A stretch of 64,000 nucleotides of DNA from Longibacter salinarum. Its GTDB lineage: Bacteria > Bacteroidota > Rhodothermia > Rhodothermales > Salinibacteraceae. The DNA lies in NCBI RefSeq assembly GCF_002554795.1, contig NZ_PDEQ01000004.1, positions 1 to 64,000 of the forward strand. The letters run 5' to 3'. The notes under the pieces were generated by a model. It was given only the letters and a program-made list of their open reading frames with translations, searched no databases and had not been told where the DNA came from. How positions within the stretch are numbered: the stretch's first letter is position 1; each line of letters starts with the position of its first letter. Shown here in pieces: positions 53,040-62,501 of the stretch. The translations under genes were made by a program, and so were the position numbers.

Positions 53040-54395
53040 ATGCGCGTAGCCGACCTCTTCAAGCTGGCGTGGGACAACCTCCGCCGAAACCAAACACGTA
53101 GCGTCCTGACTGTGATCGGCGTCCTGATCGGTGTCGCCGCGCTCATGACGCTCCTCGCCTACGGTTCGGGACTGCAGCAGAACGCCCAGCGTGAGTTCAA
53201 CGCCCTGGAGCTGTATAACACCCTCCGCGTCACGTCCAACCGCATTCCCGCCCTGACCGGACCGGGGCGTGTCGCCATGCAGGTCGCAGACACGGCCAGC
53301 ATGACGGGCCAGGTTGCACTCACCGATAGTCTCGTGCACGAAATCGAGAAGATCGACGGCGTGCTCGCAGCCTATCCGGAAGACAACTTCCCCGGTAAGC
53401 TTCGTGCCAACGGGCGCGAGATCGTCATCAATGCGGAGGCGATCCCGATGGAGTTTCAGCAGATCGACCTGTATCGGCCCAAGTATGGCAACTTTTTCGA
53501 CCAGCCCGACCAGGCCGGCGTCTTGATCAGCCCATCAATGGCGAAACGACTCGGCTTCGAAACGCCAGAATCAGCCGTCGGGCAACCCGTCGAGATCATC
53601 ACGGCTGCGTTCAACATGTCGAAGATGCAGAACCTTGCCCAGATGTTTGGCGGCGGTCTGAACGCGCTACCGATGGGACAGCACAGCTATGACGCGACGG
53701 TGTCCGGCATCATCAAGGACGACCAGCAACCGCTGACCGGCTTCACGCGGGCCCTCGTCCCCGTCCAGTACGCGCAGTCGCTCGACAAAATCTCCTTTTT
53801 CTCGACACTCGATCTGCTTTTTCGAAATGCCGAGACGCTCGACGGGTATCAGGCAGTTCGCGTGCAACTCAAAGACGCCAGTACACTCCCAGAAGTACGT
53901 CAGGAGATTGAAAAGATGGGCGTGTACGCAACCAGCTTCCGGGAGCAGTTCGACCGCCTAGAGCAGCTGTTCCTGATTATGGACCTCGCGCTCGGCATCA
54001 TCGGCTTTATCGCTATGATTGTCGCAACCATCGGCATCGCCAACACGGTAATGATGAACGTTCGCGAGCGCTACCGAGAGATCGGCGTCATGATGGCGGT
54101 CGGCGGCGACGCGAAGGACCTGCAGCGGCTCTTTGTCATCGAAAGCGCGACGCTCGGCGCGCTCGGTGGAATTGCGGGTCTGATCTTCGGCGGGTTGATC
54201 GTAATCGGTCTCGACGCGGCGGTCAACATGTATCTCGACTCCCTCGGCGTGCCGCCCATCACGGTCTTCAGCACGTCCGCGGCGATGATGGCCGTCATTT
54301 TCGTCGGGGCGGTGCTGATCAGCCTGCTCGCGGGTGTCTTTCCCGCCCGGCGGGCAGCACGCATCGAGCCGGCAGAGGCGCTCCGGAGCACCTGA
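53040..54395 (+). CDS. ABC transporter permease, MacB/FtsX type
   Basis: 451 residues. One N-terminal membrane helix (about 18-40, RSVLTVIGVLIGVAALMTLL), a large extracytoplasmic MacB-periplasmic-core-like domain (about 41-300), then three C-terminal FtsX helices (about 320-445) with NTVMMNVRERYREIGVMMAVGG and the closing PARRAARIEPAEALRS motif. These permeases act with LolD/MacB-type ATPases; the one at 50296 fits. Whether it moves lipoproteins, peptides or drugs cannot be told; an outer membrane factor and adaptor gene are not adjacent. Confidence 0.92.
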   Translation: MRVADLFKLAWDNLRRNQTRSVLTVIGVLIGVAALMTLLAYGSGLQQNAQREFNALELYNTLRVTSNRIPALTGPGRVAMQVADTASMTGQVALTDSLVHEIEKIDGVLAAYPEDNFPGKLRANGREIVINAEAIPMEFQQIDLYRPKYGNFFDQPDQAGVLISPSMAKRLGFETPESAVGQPVEIITAAFNMSKMQNLAQMFGGGLNALPMGQHSYDATVSGIIKDDQQPLTGFTRALVPVQYAQSLDKISFFSTLDLLFRNAETLDGYQAVRVQLKDASTLPEVRQEIEKMGVYATSFREQFDRLEQLFLIMDLALGIIGFIAMIVATIGIANTVMMNVRERYREIGVMMAVGGDAKDLQRLFVIESATLGALGGIAGLIFGGLIVIGLDAAVNMYLDSLGVPPITVFSTSAAMMAVIFVGAVLISLLAGVFPARRAARIEPAEALRST

Positions 54396-54452
54396 ACGAC
54401 GATTTTGAAGCCGGAGAGCGATCCGGATAAGAGATACGATGATGCATCAAAC

Positions 54453-54500
54453 AGAGAGCGGACGCCGGCACCAAGAGGGTGCGACGTCCGCTCTCTTTGT
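54453..54500. terminator. Bidirectional terminator between permease and SppA-like genes
   Basis: Stem AGAGAGCGGACG/CGTCCGCTCTCT with a 19-base loop followed by TTGTTT on the plus strand and TGTTT on the minus strand, lying between convergent genes. Confidence 0.88.
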
Positions 54501-54530
54501 TTCGGTCGACCGATCCTGTACGATGCCTTC

Positions 54531-57014
54531 CTAGCGCGGCTCGACCGGGTACAGTCCCGGCGGAATCATAACAAACGGGGCCGGCTGATTCTCGACGGCC
54601 GTGCGAATGAATGCCTCGGCCGGCGACTCCGTCTCACTGTCACCGGAGCCACGTGCAATGAGGCGGAATGGGAAGGGCAGTACCCGGCTCAGATTCCAGA
54701 AACCCGACTCTGGATTTACCTCTACGATCTCCGCGCGATCGGCCGGGACACCGGAGGCACGCCGTGCGAGATCGATGGCATCGAGGAAGCCGCCAATCTC
54801 ATCCACGAGTCCGACCTGTTTGCCGTCGATGCCCGAGTAGATTCGTCCTTCCGCAACCTCTCGGATATGGGTTTCGGTCGTATCTCGCCCCTCGGCCACC
54901 AGTTGTACGAAATCGGTATAGAACGATTGAAACAGCTCCTCCACACGCTCTCGCTCGTCCGTCCGCAGCGGACGTGCCGGAATCTGCGCCCCGATAATCG
55001 GAAGTCGATATCCGGTGAACAGATCGGCACGACGGCCCTCCTGCACGACATCGTAGGTCTGTCCGGTTTTCTCGCTCCAGCCGTCGGCGTAGAGCCAGCC
55101 GCCAATAACGCCGATGGATCCAGTGACGGTCGTCGGCGTGGCGAGAATCGTGTCGGCGTACGCCGAGATCCAGTAGCCGCCAGATCCCGCGACCTGTCCC
55201 TGAGAAACGATGACCGGCTTCTCGGCCGCCACCTCTTTTAGCGCCTGAGCGACGAGATCGGAGGCCATACCGTCCCCTCCCGGCGAGTCCACACGGAAAA
55301 CGACGGCCGACACATCATCACGCGACTTGAGGTCACGGATCGATTTATGCAGCGTGCGTGCCTCGATGCCGGTGTCCATCGACGTCGGACCGATCCCATA
55401 CACCACAGCGATCTTGTCCGGTTCGCTCCAGGCGCGTGTCGCAGTCGCGACTTCGTCTAGCTCCTCGGCATCGATCATGCGAGTGCCATGCCCGAGCAAA
55501 TCGTCTACAAACTGATCGCGATCATGCCAGCGCCCCAATGAGTCAACCAGACCAGCCGATTGTGCATCTCTGGCCGTGAGAATGGTTTTCTCGTCGATTA
55601 GGAGATCCAGAGAGTCGCGGTCGATGTCCCGATCGTTTGACATGCCACGAACGACGGTAGCGTACACGTCCTCGAGGTACTCCGCGCGTTGCGTGCTGTC
55701 GGCTTCTGAGAACTCTTTTCTGGAAAGGGTCTCTGCCGCGGACTTAAACTCGAAGAAGCGCCACTCATCGAACTCCAGACCGAGCTTGTCTAGGGTGCCG
55801 TCGAGGTACGTACGGCTCAGCGCGTACCCGGGCAGGATCATATTTCCTCGCGGATCCTGAACCACAACGTCCGCCGCACTCGCGAGGTAGTAATCCGTCA
55901 TCTGGGCATTTTCCAGATAGGCGACCACCGTGATGCCGCGGTCTGATGCCGTCTGCAAGGCGCGCCGCAACTCCCAGGCTTTCGCCGTCCCCAGTTTTAC
56001 GCCGCTGAGATTGAGCGTAATTACGCGAACTGTTCCCGTTTCAGCCGCCTGCCGAATAGTGCGCAACACCTCATAGTACCGTGGCGGCGCGCTGCCAAAG
56101 AAACTCGCGATCCTGGTCTTGCGATAGGGCAACGACCCCGACAGGTCGAGGTCGATGCGCTGACGCCCCGATGCGACGGCGCGATAAAGCGCGCTGGGCT
56201 GATGCGATCCCATCCGGATCCGACTGACCTGCCCGCTGTAGTCCCCGTCCGTGTCGATGCCCGAGAAGGATTCGACGCCGCCCCGGCCGACGTCGATGCG
56301 GAGCCCGATGGTCTGTGTCTCATTCTCGAAAAAGCGCCCGAAGAGTTGCACGCCGTCGACAATCTCTACCGCGCCACCTGCACTCCAGAGCGCATCCTGG
56401 ATCGCCTCGCCATCCTCCATGGACGCATCTGCGAAGAGCGTCAGCCGCGACGTGCCGAATGGACGCACCCCGATCTCCCCGACGACCTCCCAGTCGTCCG
56501 TCTCCAGTGCCAGGTTACCGACAGCTCCGACGGACAGATAGCGCGTTGGCCGAAAGACAGAGCCCGCCACGAAGCGGTTGTACCGGCCGAGTGCCGTCGC
56601 ATCGCCGCCAAAGCCCTGATAGGCAATGCCAATCGCACCACTCCGCGTACCGCCACTCAGGCCAATGTGGTACCGATTCACCTCGAGCGGTCCACGATTC
56701 AACCGAGTGAAGCTGGCGGAGAGGCCGCCCAGGTTGGAAAAGACTCCCCAGTTCTGCATCGAGCCCACGTCCGTTCCATCGCTGCTCCAGATGAACGCCG
56801 TTCCAGATCCAACCATTCTTGCGAGTGCAGGATTTGCCGTACCGAACAGTCCGTCACCGAAGGAAGCCGGCGGCGCGGAAAGGAAGAACGATTGATCGTA
56901 GTACCGCGCCATATCCGGCGATCCTGCCTGCGCCATCACCCCGACGGGACGAACGAGCAAACTGGTTAGAATCAGAAGGCACGCTACCGACACCCCACGC
57001 AGAAACGCTGACAT
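54531..57014 (-). CDS. Signal peptide peptidase SppA-like S49 protease fused to an N-terminal barrel-like domain
   Basis: 827 residues. A signal peptide (to GVMAQA) is followed by about 260 residues (30-290) of alternating beta strands with aromatic girdles (FGTANPALARM, NRYHIGLSGGTR, RYLSVGAVGNLALE), resembling outer-membrane barrel proteins. Then come two S49 halves: the first with the catalytic Lys424 in EFKSAAETLSRKEFS, the second with nucleophile Ser611 in QVAGSGGYWISAYAD, the same Lys/Ser split as in the 67-kDa E. coli SppA. SppA degrades cleaved signal peptides in the inner membrane; here the fusion suggests an outer-membrane or periplasmic location. ATG 57014 begins the signal peptide; the upstream in-frame ATG at 57071 is less likely. 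Confidence 0.85.
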   Translation of the reverse strand: MSAFLRGVSVACLLILTSLLVRPVGVMAQAGSPDMARYYDQSFFLSAPPASFGDGLFGTANPALARMVGSGTAFIWSSDGTDVGSMQNWGVFSNLGGLSASFTRLNRGPLEVNRYHIGLSGGTRSGAIGIAYQGFGGDATALGRYNRFVAGSVFRPTRYLSVGAVGNLALETDDWEVVGEIGVRPFGTSRLTLFADASMEDGEAIQDALWSAGGAVEIVDGVQLFGRFFENETQTIGLRIDVGRGGVESFSGIDTDGDYSGQVSRIRMGSHQPSALYRAVASGRQRIDLDLSGSLPYRKTRIASFFGSAPPRYYEVLRTIRQAAETGTVRVITLNLSGVKLGTAKAWELRRALQTASDRGITVVAYLENAQMTDYYLASAADVVVQDPRGNMILPGYALSRTYLDGTLDKLGLEFDEWRFFEFKSAAETLSRKEFSEADSTQRAEYLEDVYATVVRGMSNDRDIDRDSLDLLIDEKTILTARDAQSAGLVDSLGRWHDRDQFVDDLLGHGTRMIDAEELDEVATATRAWSEPDKIAVVYGIGPTSMDTGIEARTLHKSIRDLKSRDDVSAVVFRVDSPGGDGMASDLVAQALKEVAAEKPVIVSQGQVAGSGGYWISAYADTILATPTTVTGSIGVIGGWLYADGWSEKTGQTYDVVQEGRRADLFTGYRLPIIGAQIPARPLRTDERERVEELFQSFYTDFVQLVAEGRDTTETHIREVAEGRIYSGIDGKQVGLVDEIGGFLDAIDLARRASGVPADRAEIVEVNPESGFWNLSRVLPFPFRLIARGSGDSETESPAEAFIRTAVENQPAPFVMIPPGLYPVEPR

Positions 57015-57310
57015 ATTACCCTCGAAGAATAAATGTATACGACGAACCATCTGAGCCACCCTTTTGTGCACCGGGGCGTCTGCGCACGGTACGAAATACG
57101 GCGGACAAGGTTACACGCATCGAGCGTGTGTCGGAGCCGAAGCATAGCGGGAGAGCAAGATTAGCCTCTCAGTTGATCCGGGCATGGCGACGTCTTTTAT
57201 TGATTTCATCGGATTGAGCACTGCCCCCACACACCGAACCATCGATAACGCTACCCGCGCGAGCGGGTGATTTTTCCTTTCCCTCCCTCACTCTGCCATC
57301 TTTCCTCCCT

Positions 57311-57784
57311 ATGCCGAACGCTTCGATCCGCGTCGTTGACGTCTACCCGTATCGCCTTACGCCCGAAGCGGGAATGGGTGTTGAATTACTGCTCTTGCGC
57401 CGGGCGGACGGCACCTCGTACGAAGGAACCTGGCGCATGGTCGGTGGCGGAATCGATTCGGGAGAGGCCGCCTGGGAAACCGCGAAGCGGGAATTGCTCG
57501 AAGAAACGGGATGCACGCCGGATCGGCTCTGGGCATTGCCATCGGTCAATACATTCTACGAGTGGAAAACAGACCGCATTAGCCTGACGCCGGCGTTTGC
57601 CGCTGAATTGCCCGACGCGAACATCACTCTCAACGCCGAACACGACGAGTACCGGTGGTTCACGCCAGCCGATGCCTGCAGCGAACTGGCGTGGCCCGAA
57701 CAGCAGCGACTCGCCCTGCTCACCGCGGAGATGGCGACGAGCCCGATTCCGCCCTCGCTCCACATCCCATCCGACGTCAAATGA
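57311..57784 (+). CDS. NUDIX hydrolase
   Basis: 157 residues. The Nudix box GGGIDSGEAAWETAKRELLEETG (about 45-67) is complete; read in part as GGGIDSGEAAWETAKRE and LLEETG. It hydrolyses a nucleoside diphosphate linked to another moiety; the specific substrate is not inferable, though DVYPYRL at the start and EHDEYRWFTPADA at the end are like the dATP/dihydroneopterin-triphosphate group. It precedes the M28 peptidase gene by 49 bp. Confidence 0.9.
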   Translation: MPNASIRVVDVYPYRLTPEAGMGVELLLLRRADGTSYEGTWRMVGGGIDSGEAAWETAKRELLEETGCTPDRLWALPSVNTFYEWKTDRISLTPAFAAELPDANITLNAEHDEYRWFTPADACSELAWPEQQRLALLTAEMATSPIPPSLHIPSDVK

Positions 57785-57833
57785 GCGACGCCCGACGTCC
57801 CAATCGCACGTTTTTCCCCCGGCCCTTTCTCTT

Positions 57834-59954
57834 ATGTTTCCACGCTTCATCGCCGTCGTTGTCGCTCTCGCTGTCATTCTCACCTTCAGCGCGCAGCCAC
57901 AACGCGTTGCCGCGCAGCCCCTCACCGGCTTCTCCCCATCCTCGTCCGATGCCCAGCAGACGTGCGAGTCGAGACTCACGGATATTCCCACGGCATCAGC
58001 ATTTCGCGCTCACCTGCAACGGCTGACGAAGGAGCCGCATCCCGCCGGTTCGGCAGCCAATGAGCGGGTCGCTGCCTACATCGACTCCGTCATGAACGCG
58101 GCGGGCCTGGACGTCGAGCGCTACCCGTACGACCTCTACATGCCCTCTCCGGATGCGGCGCACAATATCGACGTGGAGCTCGTCACTCCGATTCGCCAGC
58201 CGCTCAATCGACAGGAATACATCCTCGAAGAGGATCGGTTTTCGAATCACCCGAACCTCGATCCCGCCTGGAACGCGTATTCCGGGTCGGGCGACGTGAC
58301 AGCAGAAGTCGTGTACGCCAATTATGGGCGCAAGGAGGATTTCGAGTGGCTCGCCGAAAACGACATTTCCGTCAAGGGGAAAATTGTTCTCGCGCGCTAC
58401 GGTGGCAACTTCCGCGGCTTCAAGGCCAAGTACGCGGAGGAAGCGGGCGCTGCGGGCCTGATCATGTACACGGATCCAGCGGACGGTGGATATGCCGATG
58501 GCCTACCGTATCCCGAGGGGCGCCACGCGAGTGAAAGCACGATCCAGCGTGGCTCGGTGCTCACGCCCCTGTCTGGCGATCCGCTCACCCCGGCCGGGCC
58601 GTCGCTGCCGAACGGTGAGGGGGCCGAACGACTCTCCCCTGAGGAGGCCGATCTCCCGACGATCCCCGTGACCCCGCTTCCGCACGCCTCGACGAAGAAA
58701 ATCCTCGAGCGAATGGACGGGCAGCCGGTCCCGCAGGGATGGCAGGGCGCGCTCCCGTTCGCGTACCGCGTGACCGGCGGCTCCGAGCTCACGGTTCGTC
58801 TGCGCGTCGACCAGCCGAAGCAGATGGTGCGCGCGTCGAACGTGATCGGTCGCATCGAGGGGAGCGAGTACCCGGAGCAGTGGATCGTTCTCGGAGCACA
58901 CTACGACGCGTGGACGTTCGGTGCCGTTGACCCGAACAGCGGCACGGCGAGCCTTCTCCTCATCGCAGAGGCGCTCGGGGAGATGGCTAAAAACGGCTGT
59001 CGCCTCCGTCGCTCGATCCTCATCGGCCACTGGGATGCAGAAGAGTACGGTATTCTCGGCTCAACCGAATGGGTGGAGCAGTTGCAGGACGAACTAACAA
59101 CGGGCGGCGTGGCGTACATTAACGCGGATGCAGCCGTCTCCGGCGATCGCTTCGGCGGTGCTGCAGCTCCTTCCCTCAAGCAGCCGCTCCTCGACGCGGC
59201 GGCCACGGTCGATCATCCGTCGTCCGACTCACTTACCGTGCTCGAGCGCGCCCAGACACGGGCGGATGACGACAGCATTCTCGGCAATCTCGGCGGCGGA
59301 TCGGACCACGTCGGCTTTTACACGTTCGCGGGCGTTCCCTCGCTGGGCGCCGGCATGCGAGGCTCGGCACCGATTTACCATAGTGCCTACGACAATTTCG
59401 CGTGGTATGAGCGCTTCGCCGACACGACCTTCGTCCACGGCCCCGCCCTGGCTCGCGTCGACGGCATTCTTGCCCTTCGCCTCGCCAACGCGGAGGTGCT
59501 TCCGTACGATGTCGTTCGCTACGCGACGGACCTGCGCTCTCACCTCGATGACCTCGCAGAACGTGCCAGTGAACAGGACGTGGAAGCTGACTTCACGGCT
59601 CTCGATTCGGCAATCGACTCGCTTCGCGATGCCGCGACGACCTTTACAGAGGCACGCGATGCGGCTCTCGCAAACGATAGAACGGTCCCGAACCTCGAAC
59701 AGGTAAACGAGGCGATGATCGGGCTCGAAAAGGCGTTTCTTCACCCCCCAGGGCTCCAGAACCACCCGCTCAAACGGTCGCTGTATGCATCGCCCGACCC
59801 GTTCAGCGGATACGCCTCGTGGATGCTCCCGGGACTTCGCTACGAGGTCGAAGCCGGCACCGCCTCCGGCCTTGCCCGGTGGGTCGATATCTACGTCCGT
59901 GCCGTGAACGACCTGACCGGTCGCGTGCAGAAAGCGATCGACCTTCTCCAGTAA
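57834..59954 (+). CDS. Secreted M28 metallopeptidase, glutamate carboxypeptidase II-like
   Basis: 706 residues. A signal peptide ends RVAAQP. Order: N-terminal peptidase part, protease-associated domain insertion (about 130-300, GKIVLARYGGNFRGFKAKYAEEAGAAG in part), M28 catalytic core, and a C-terminal transferrin-receptor-like dimerisation domain (about 580-706). Zinc ligands and base are visible: His in LGAHYDAW, Asp in GAVDPNSGTAS, Glu-Glu in WDAEEYGILGSTEW, Asp in NADAAVSG, His in YHSAYDNF. This set and domain order match PSMA/GCPII, which trims C-terminal acidic residues. The enzyme is exported; the specificity is inferred only. Confidence 0.92.
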   Translation: MFPRFIAVVVALAVILTFSAQPQRVAAQPLTGFSPSSSDAQQTCESRLTDIPTASAFRAHLQRLTKEPHPAGSAANERVAAYIDSVMNAAGLDVERYPYDLYMPSPDAAHNIDVELVTPIRQPLNRQEYILEEDRFSNHPNLDPAWNAYSGSGDVTAEVVYANYGRKEDFEWLAENDISVKGKIVLARYGGNFRGFKAKYAEEAGAAGLIMYTDPADGGYADGLPYPEGRHASESTIQRGSVLTPLSGDPLTPAGPSLPNGEGAERLSPEEADLPTIPVTPLPHASTKKILERMDGQPVPQGWQGALPFAYRVTGGSELTVRLRVDQPKQMVRASNVIGRIEGSEYPEQWIVLGAHYDAWTFGAVDPNSGTASLLLIAEALGEMAKNGCRLRRSILIGHWDAEEYGILGSTEWVEQLQDELTTGGVAYINADAAVSGDRFGGAAAPSLKQPLLDAAATVDHPSSDSLTVLERAQTRADDDSILGNLGGGSDHVGFYTFAGVPSLGAGMRGSAPIYHSAYDNFAWYERFADTTFVHGPALARVDGILALRLANAEVLPYDVVRYATDLRSHLDDLAERASEQDVEADFTALDSAIDSLRDAATTFTEARDAALANDRTVPNLEQVNEAMIGLEKAFLHPPGLQNHPLKRSLYASPDPFSGYASWMLPGLRYEVEAGTASGLARWVDIYVRAVNDLTGRVQKAIDLLQ

Positions 59955-59973
59955 CCACTCCGAGGAAACGAAA

Positions 59974-60549
59974 CTACTCGCCATCCGGGGATGTGACCGA
60001 ATCCGGTAGGTCGCACTCCGTGCGCCGGGTGTCAACGAGCTGGAGAATCTTCCACTGCCCGTTCCCCTTGACGAGCTGCACGGCATTGACCCCGCAGTGG
60101 CTCAGTTCGTCGCCCAGGTAGAACGCGTACGGCACCCACGCAGAGGCCATCGGACCGTCGATGTCGACCGTCACCTCGTACGTCCGCTCGTCCCACACCT
60201 GGTCCCGCGGCGACCCGACGGCCTCGGCAAAGCTCTCGATGTTACCCGACCGGAGCGAATCTGCAGTTGCGGTGAAAAGGCGCGCGTCGTCGTGGAAGGC
60301 CTCTCGCACTGCAGAAGCATCACCGGCTCGCATTCCGTCAAAGAGCGCTTCGATCGCGCCGCGGACGGCCGCTTCTGCGGTGTCGCGAGGCGCCACCCGT
60401 TCCTTCACCTCCCCATGCTCGGGCGAAGCGGCCAGGGACGGCGCCGATCCGGCGGTTCCCGCACAGAGCATCAGAACCAGACACCGATACCAGAAGCGGG
60501 ACGATGAGCGGGTCGGCGTGCTCGTGGCGATGCGCTTGAAGCAGTCCAT
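59974..60549 (-). CDS. Exported NTF2-like (lumazine-binding-type) protein
   Basis: 191 residues. A signal-like hydrophobic segment lies at about 23-42; about 60-180 is an NTF2-like cone fold: AAVRGAIEALFDGMRAGDASAVREAFHDDARLFTA (in part), SAWVPYAFYLGDELSHCGVNAVQLVKGNGQWKILQLVDTRR (in part). The first helix and the WKIL...D ending resemble the putative lumazine-binding family. No catalytic role can be told. It lies 7 bp after the FG-GAP gene on the same strand (likely operon) and converges on the M28 gene with a 19-bp gap. Confidence 0.82.
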   Translation of the reverse strand: MDCFKRIATSTPTRSSSRFWYRCLVLMLCAGTAGSAPSLAASPEHGEVKERVAPRDTAEAAVRGAIEALFDGMRAGDASAVREAFHDDARLFTATADSLRSGNIESFAEAVGSPRDQVWDERTYEVTVDIDGPMASAWVPYAFYLGDELSHCGVNAVQLVKGNGQWKILQLVDTRRTECDLPDSVTSPDGE

Positions 60550-60556
60550 GTATGAT

Positions 60557-61939
60557 CTAGTCGGTTGAAAGGGTATCCGTTAACGTTGTGTCCTGAAGCA
60601 TCGAGTCAGACGATGCCGAATCACGGGACATGGTGTCGCGCGAGAGGCTATCGGTCGTCAGCGTGTCCACTGCGATCGTGTCCGGGAGAGGCGGCGGGAC
60701 GGACAGCAGTAACCGGTCCACGGTGCCGCGACTGCAGAGAAACAGATCCGGGCGGCCATCCGAGTCAAAGTCGGCCGCCTCCGAATCAAGCCCGCGCCCG
60801 GTGATAATCTTCGGCAGAGCGAAGCGTGTGGCGTCCGAAAAGCGCCCACCGCCATCGTTCAGTAAAATGCCGTAGGGTGCGCTCTTAATGGATTCACCGT
60901 CGAAGAGCACGTTCGACGTCACGATGTCGAGGTCGCCGTCAAGGTCGAGATCGACGAAGTCTGCATCGAGCGAACTCTGGTCGTCGATCGGTATGCGAGC
61001 CGCGGTCGCGTCCCGAAACCGGCCGCTACCATCGTTTAGCAGGAGCCGATTCTGGCGCCGGGCATCTTCGACAAAAAGCCGAACATTGGCGAAGATCAGG
61101 TCGAGGTCGCCGTCGCCGTCGACGTCTCCGAAATCAGCCTCCCGGGTTTCCTCCGGGACATCGAGAATGGGCAGAGCTCTCGGGTCAGCATCCCGAAAGC
61201 GGCCACGACCGTCGTTCAATAGCAGGCGGTTGACGTCTTCGTTTCCGACAATGAGATCCAGATCGCCGTCACCATCGACATCCCCGAGTTCAAGATCCTG
61301 CGTGACATCATCGCGACTTGGTAGGCGCGACGCCGTTTCATCCGAGAAACGACCGGTACTATCGTTGATGAGCGCACGGTTTTGCCCGTTGTTGCCGACA
61401 AGAAGATCTGGAAAGCCGTTATCGTCCAGGTCGACCACGATAACAGCGTTCGAGGTGCCTTCCACCGGCCAGCGATCGCCCGCGTCCCTGAAGTGGCCCG
61501 AGCCATCGTTCAGGTAGAACTCGTTGACCGTGTCGTCCTCCGTGACGACCACAATGTCGAGGTATCCGTCGCCGTCAAAATCGGCGACAGCTACATCTTC
61601 GCTGTCACGATCGTGCGAGGGAATGCGTTCGGAAGCGTCCCGGAAATGACCGGTTCCGTCTCCGAGAAGCAGGATATTCGGCTTAAACTCGTTGGCAATG
61701 ACCACATCGAGCGCGCCGTCTCCATTCACGTCTGCCACGGCCGCGTCCATGCTGTATCCCGTGAGCTCCGACGTCGGGAGGTGCTTCACGGTCGCGTCTC
61801 GAAAGAGCATCGTGGTATCGTCGGCGACGCCTGACGACTGTGCGCTGCCGGTGCTTCCAGTTGCACCGGCAAAGGTCAGCACACCAGCGACCAATGCCAG
61901 CAAGGCGAACGAAATGGACGACGCAGCGGAACGGGTCAT
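60557..61939 (-). CDS. Exported FG-GAP/VCBS repeat protein
   Basis: 460 residues. Signal peptide within 1-33. Six or seven repeats of about 60 residues follow, each with a calcium-binding-like DxDGDGxxDLxxxN core (DVNGDGALDVVIAN, DFDGDGYLDIVVV, DVDGDGDLDLIVGN, DVDGDGDLDLIFAN and others), which build a beta-propeller seen in integrin-alpha-like and adhesion proteins. The last 36 residues are a Ser/Thr/Asp-rich run (DTLTTDSLSRDTMSRD...). The start MTRSAASS at 61939 begins the signal peptide. Ligand unknown. Confidence 0.88.
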   Translation of the reverse strand: MTRSAASSISFALLALVAGVLTFAGATGSTGSAQSSGVADDTTMLFRDATVKHLPTSELTGYSMDAAVADVNGDGALDVVIANEFKPNILLLGDGTGHFRDASERIPSHDRDSEDVAVADFDGDGYLDIVVVTEDDTVNEFYLNDGSGHFRDAGDRWPVEGTSNAVIVVDLDDNGFPDLLVGNNGQNRALINDSTGRFSDETASRLPSRDDVTQDLELGDVDGDGDLDLIVGNEDVNRLLLNDGRGRFRDADPRALPILDVPEETREADFGDVDGDGDLDLIFANVRLFVEDARRQNRLLLNDGSGRFRDATAARIPIDDQSSLDADFVDLDLDGDLDIVTSNVLFDGESIKSAPYGILLNDGGGRFSDATRFALPKIITGRGLDSEAADFDSDGRPDLFLCSRGTVDRLLLSVPPPLPDTIAVDTLTTDSLSRDTMSRDSASSDSMLQDTTLTDTLSTD

Positions 61940-62021
61940 GGTTCGGAAACCGGCGGCGGGGGTGTCATCGGGGAGACACCGGGTGCACGCCAAACCGCAG
62001 CCGTCCGTTCCAGCCAGCGGG

Positions 62022-62342
62022 TTAGCTCGTCGGGAGGTCCTGCATCGTGACGACCTCGGCGTCCGACTCTACGGCGAACGGTTCGGGCGTCGGCTCCGTC
62101 AGAGCGAACGCAGAGGAGACTGCGATAATTACAACCAGCGCCAGGCCGATGAGGCTCGTTAGGATCGCCTTGTTCTGCATCGAATGGCGCCGCGCGTCGC
62201 GGGACGCCATCATGCCCGGAAGAAGCTCATCGGGAAGGAGGTCGACGGAGGGGTTGAGTTCGCGTTTCTTTCCGTGATCCTGCATGTAGCGAACCGAACT
62301 GGAGAAGGCGCGGCGTGGAGCGTATTGCTTCGAAGACGTCAT
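62022..62342 (-). CDS. Hypothetical protein with one membrane segment
   Basis: 106 residues, no recognised family. Residues 1-55 are basic and polar, then one membrane helix (about 58-80: AILTSLIGLALVVIIAV), then a short acidic tail. The start MTSSKQYAP at 62342 is chosen; the frame is open 27 codons further upstream. It lies between the M1 aminopeptidase and FG-GAP genes on the same strand. Confidence 0.6.
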   Translation of the reverse strand: MTSSKQYAPRRAFSSSVRYMQDHGKKRELNPSVDLLPDELLPGMMASRDARRHSMQNKAILTSLIGLALVVIIAVSSAFALTEPTPEPFAVESDAEVVTMQDLPTS

Positions 62343-62501
62343 CGTGTAGAAACGGCTGAGTCGGTAGAATGGTGAGACCGGAACCTCGGGATCGTCTCCC
62401 TTCCGTCGTTCACCCCGCCACACGAATACCGGCCGCTAGAGGTTACAGCCCGCCGTCGATTTGTTTGCCTGCTCACTCCGCGCGGACCTCAATTCATCGG
62501 C

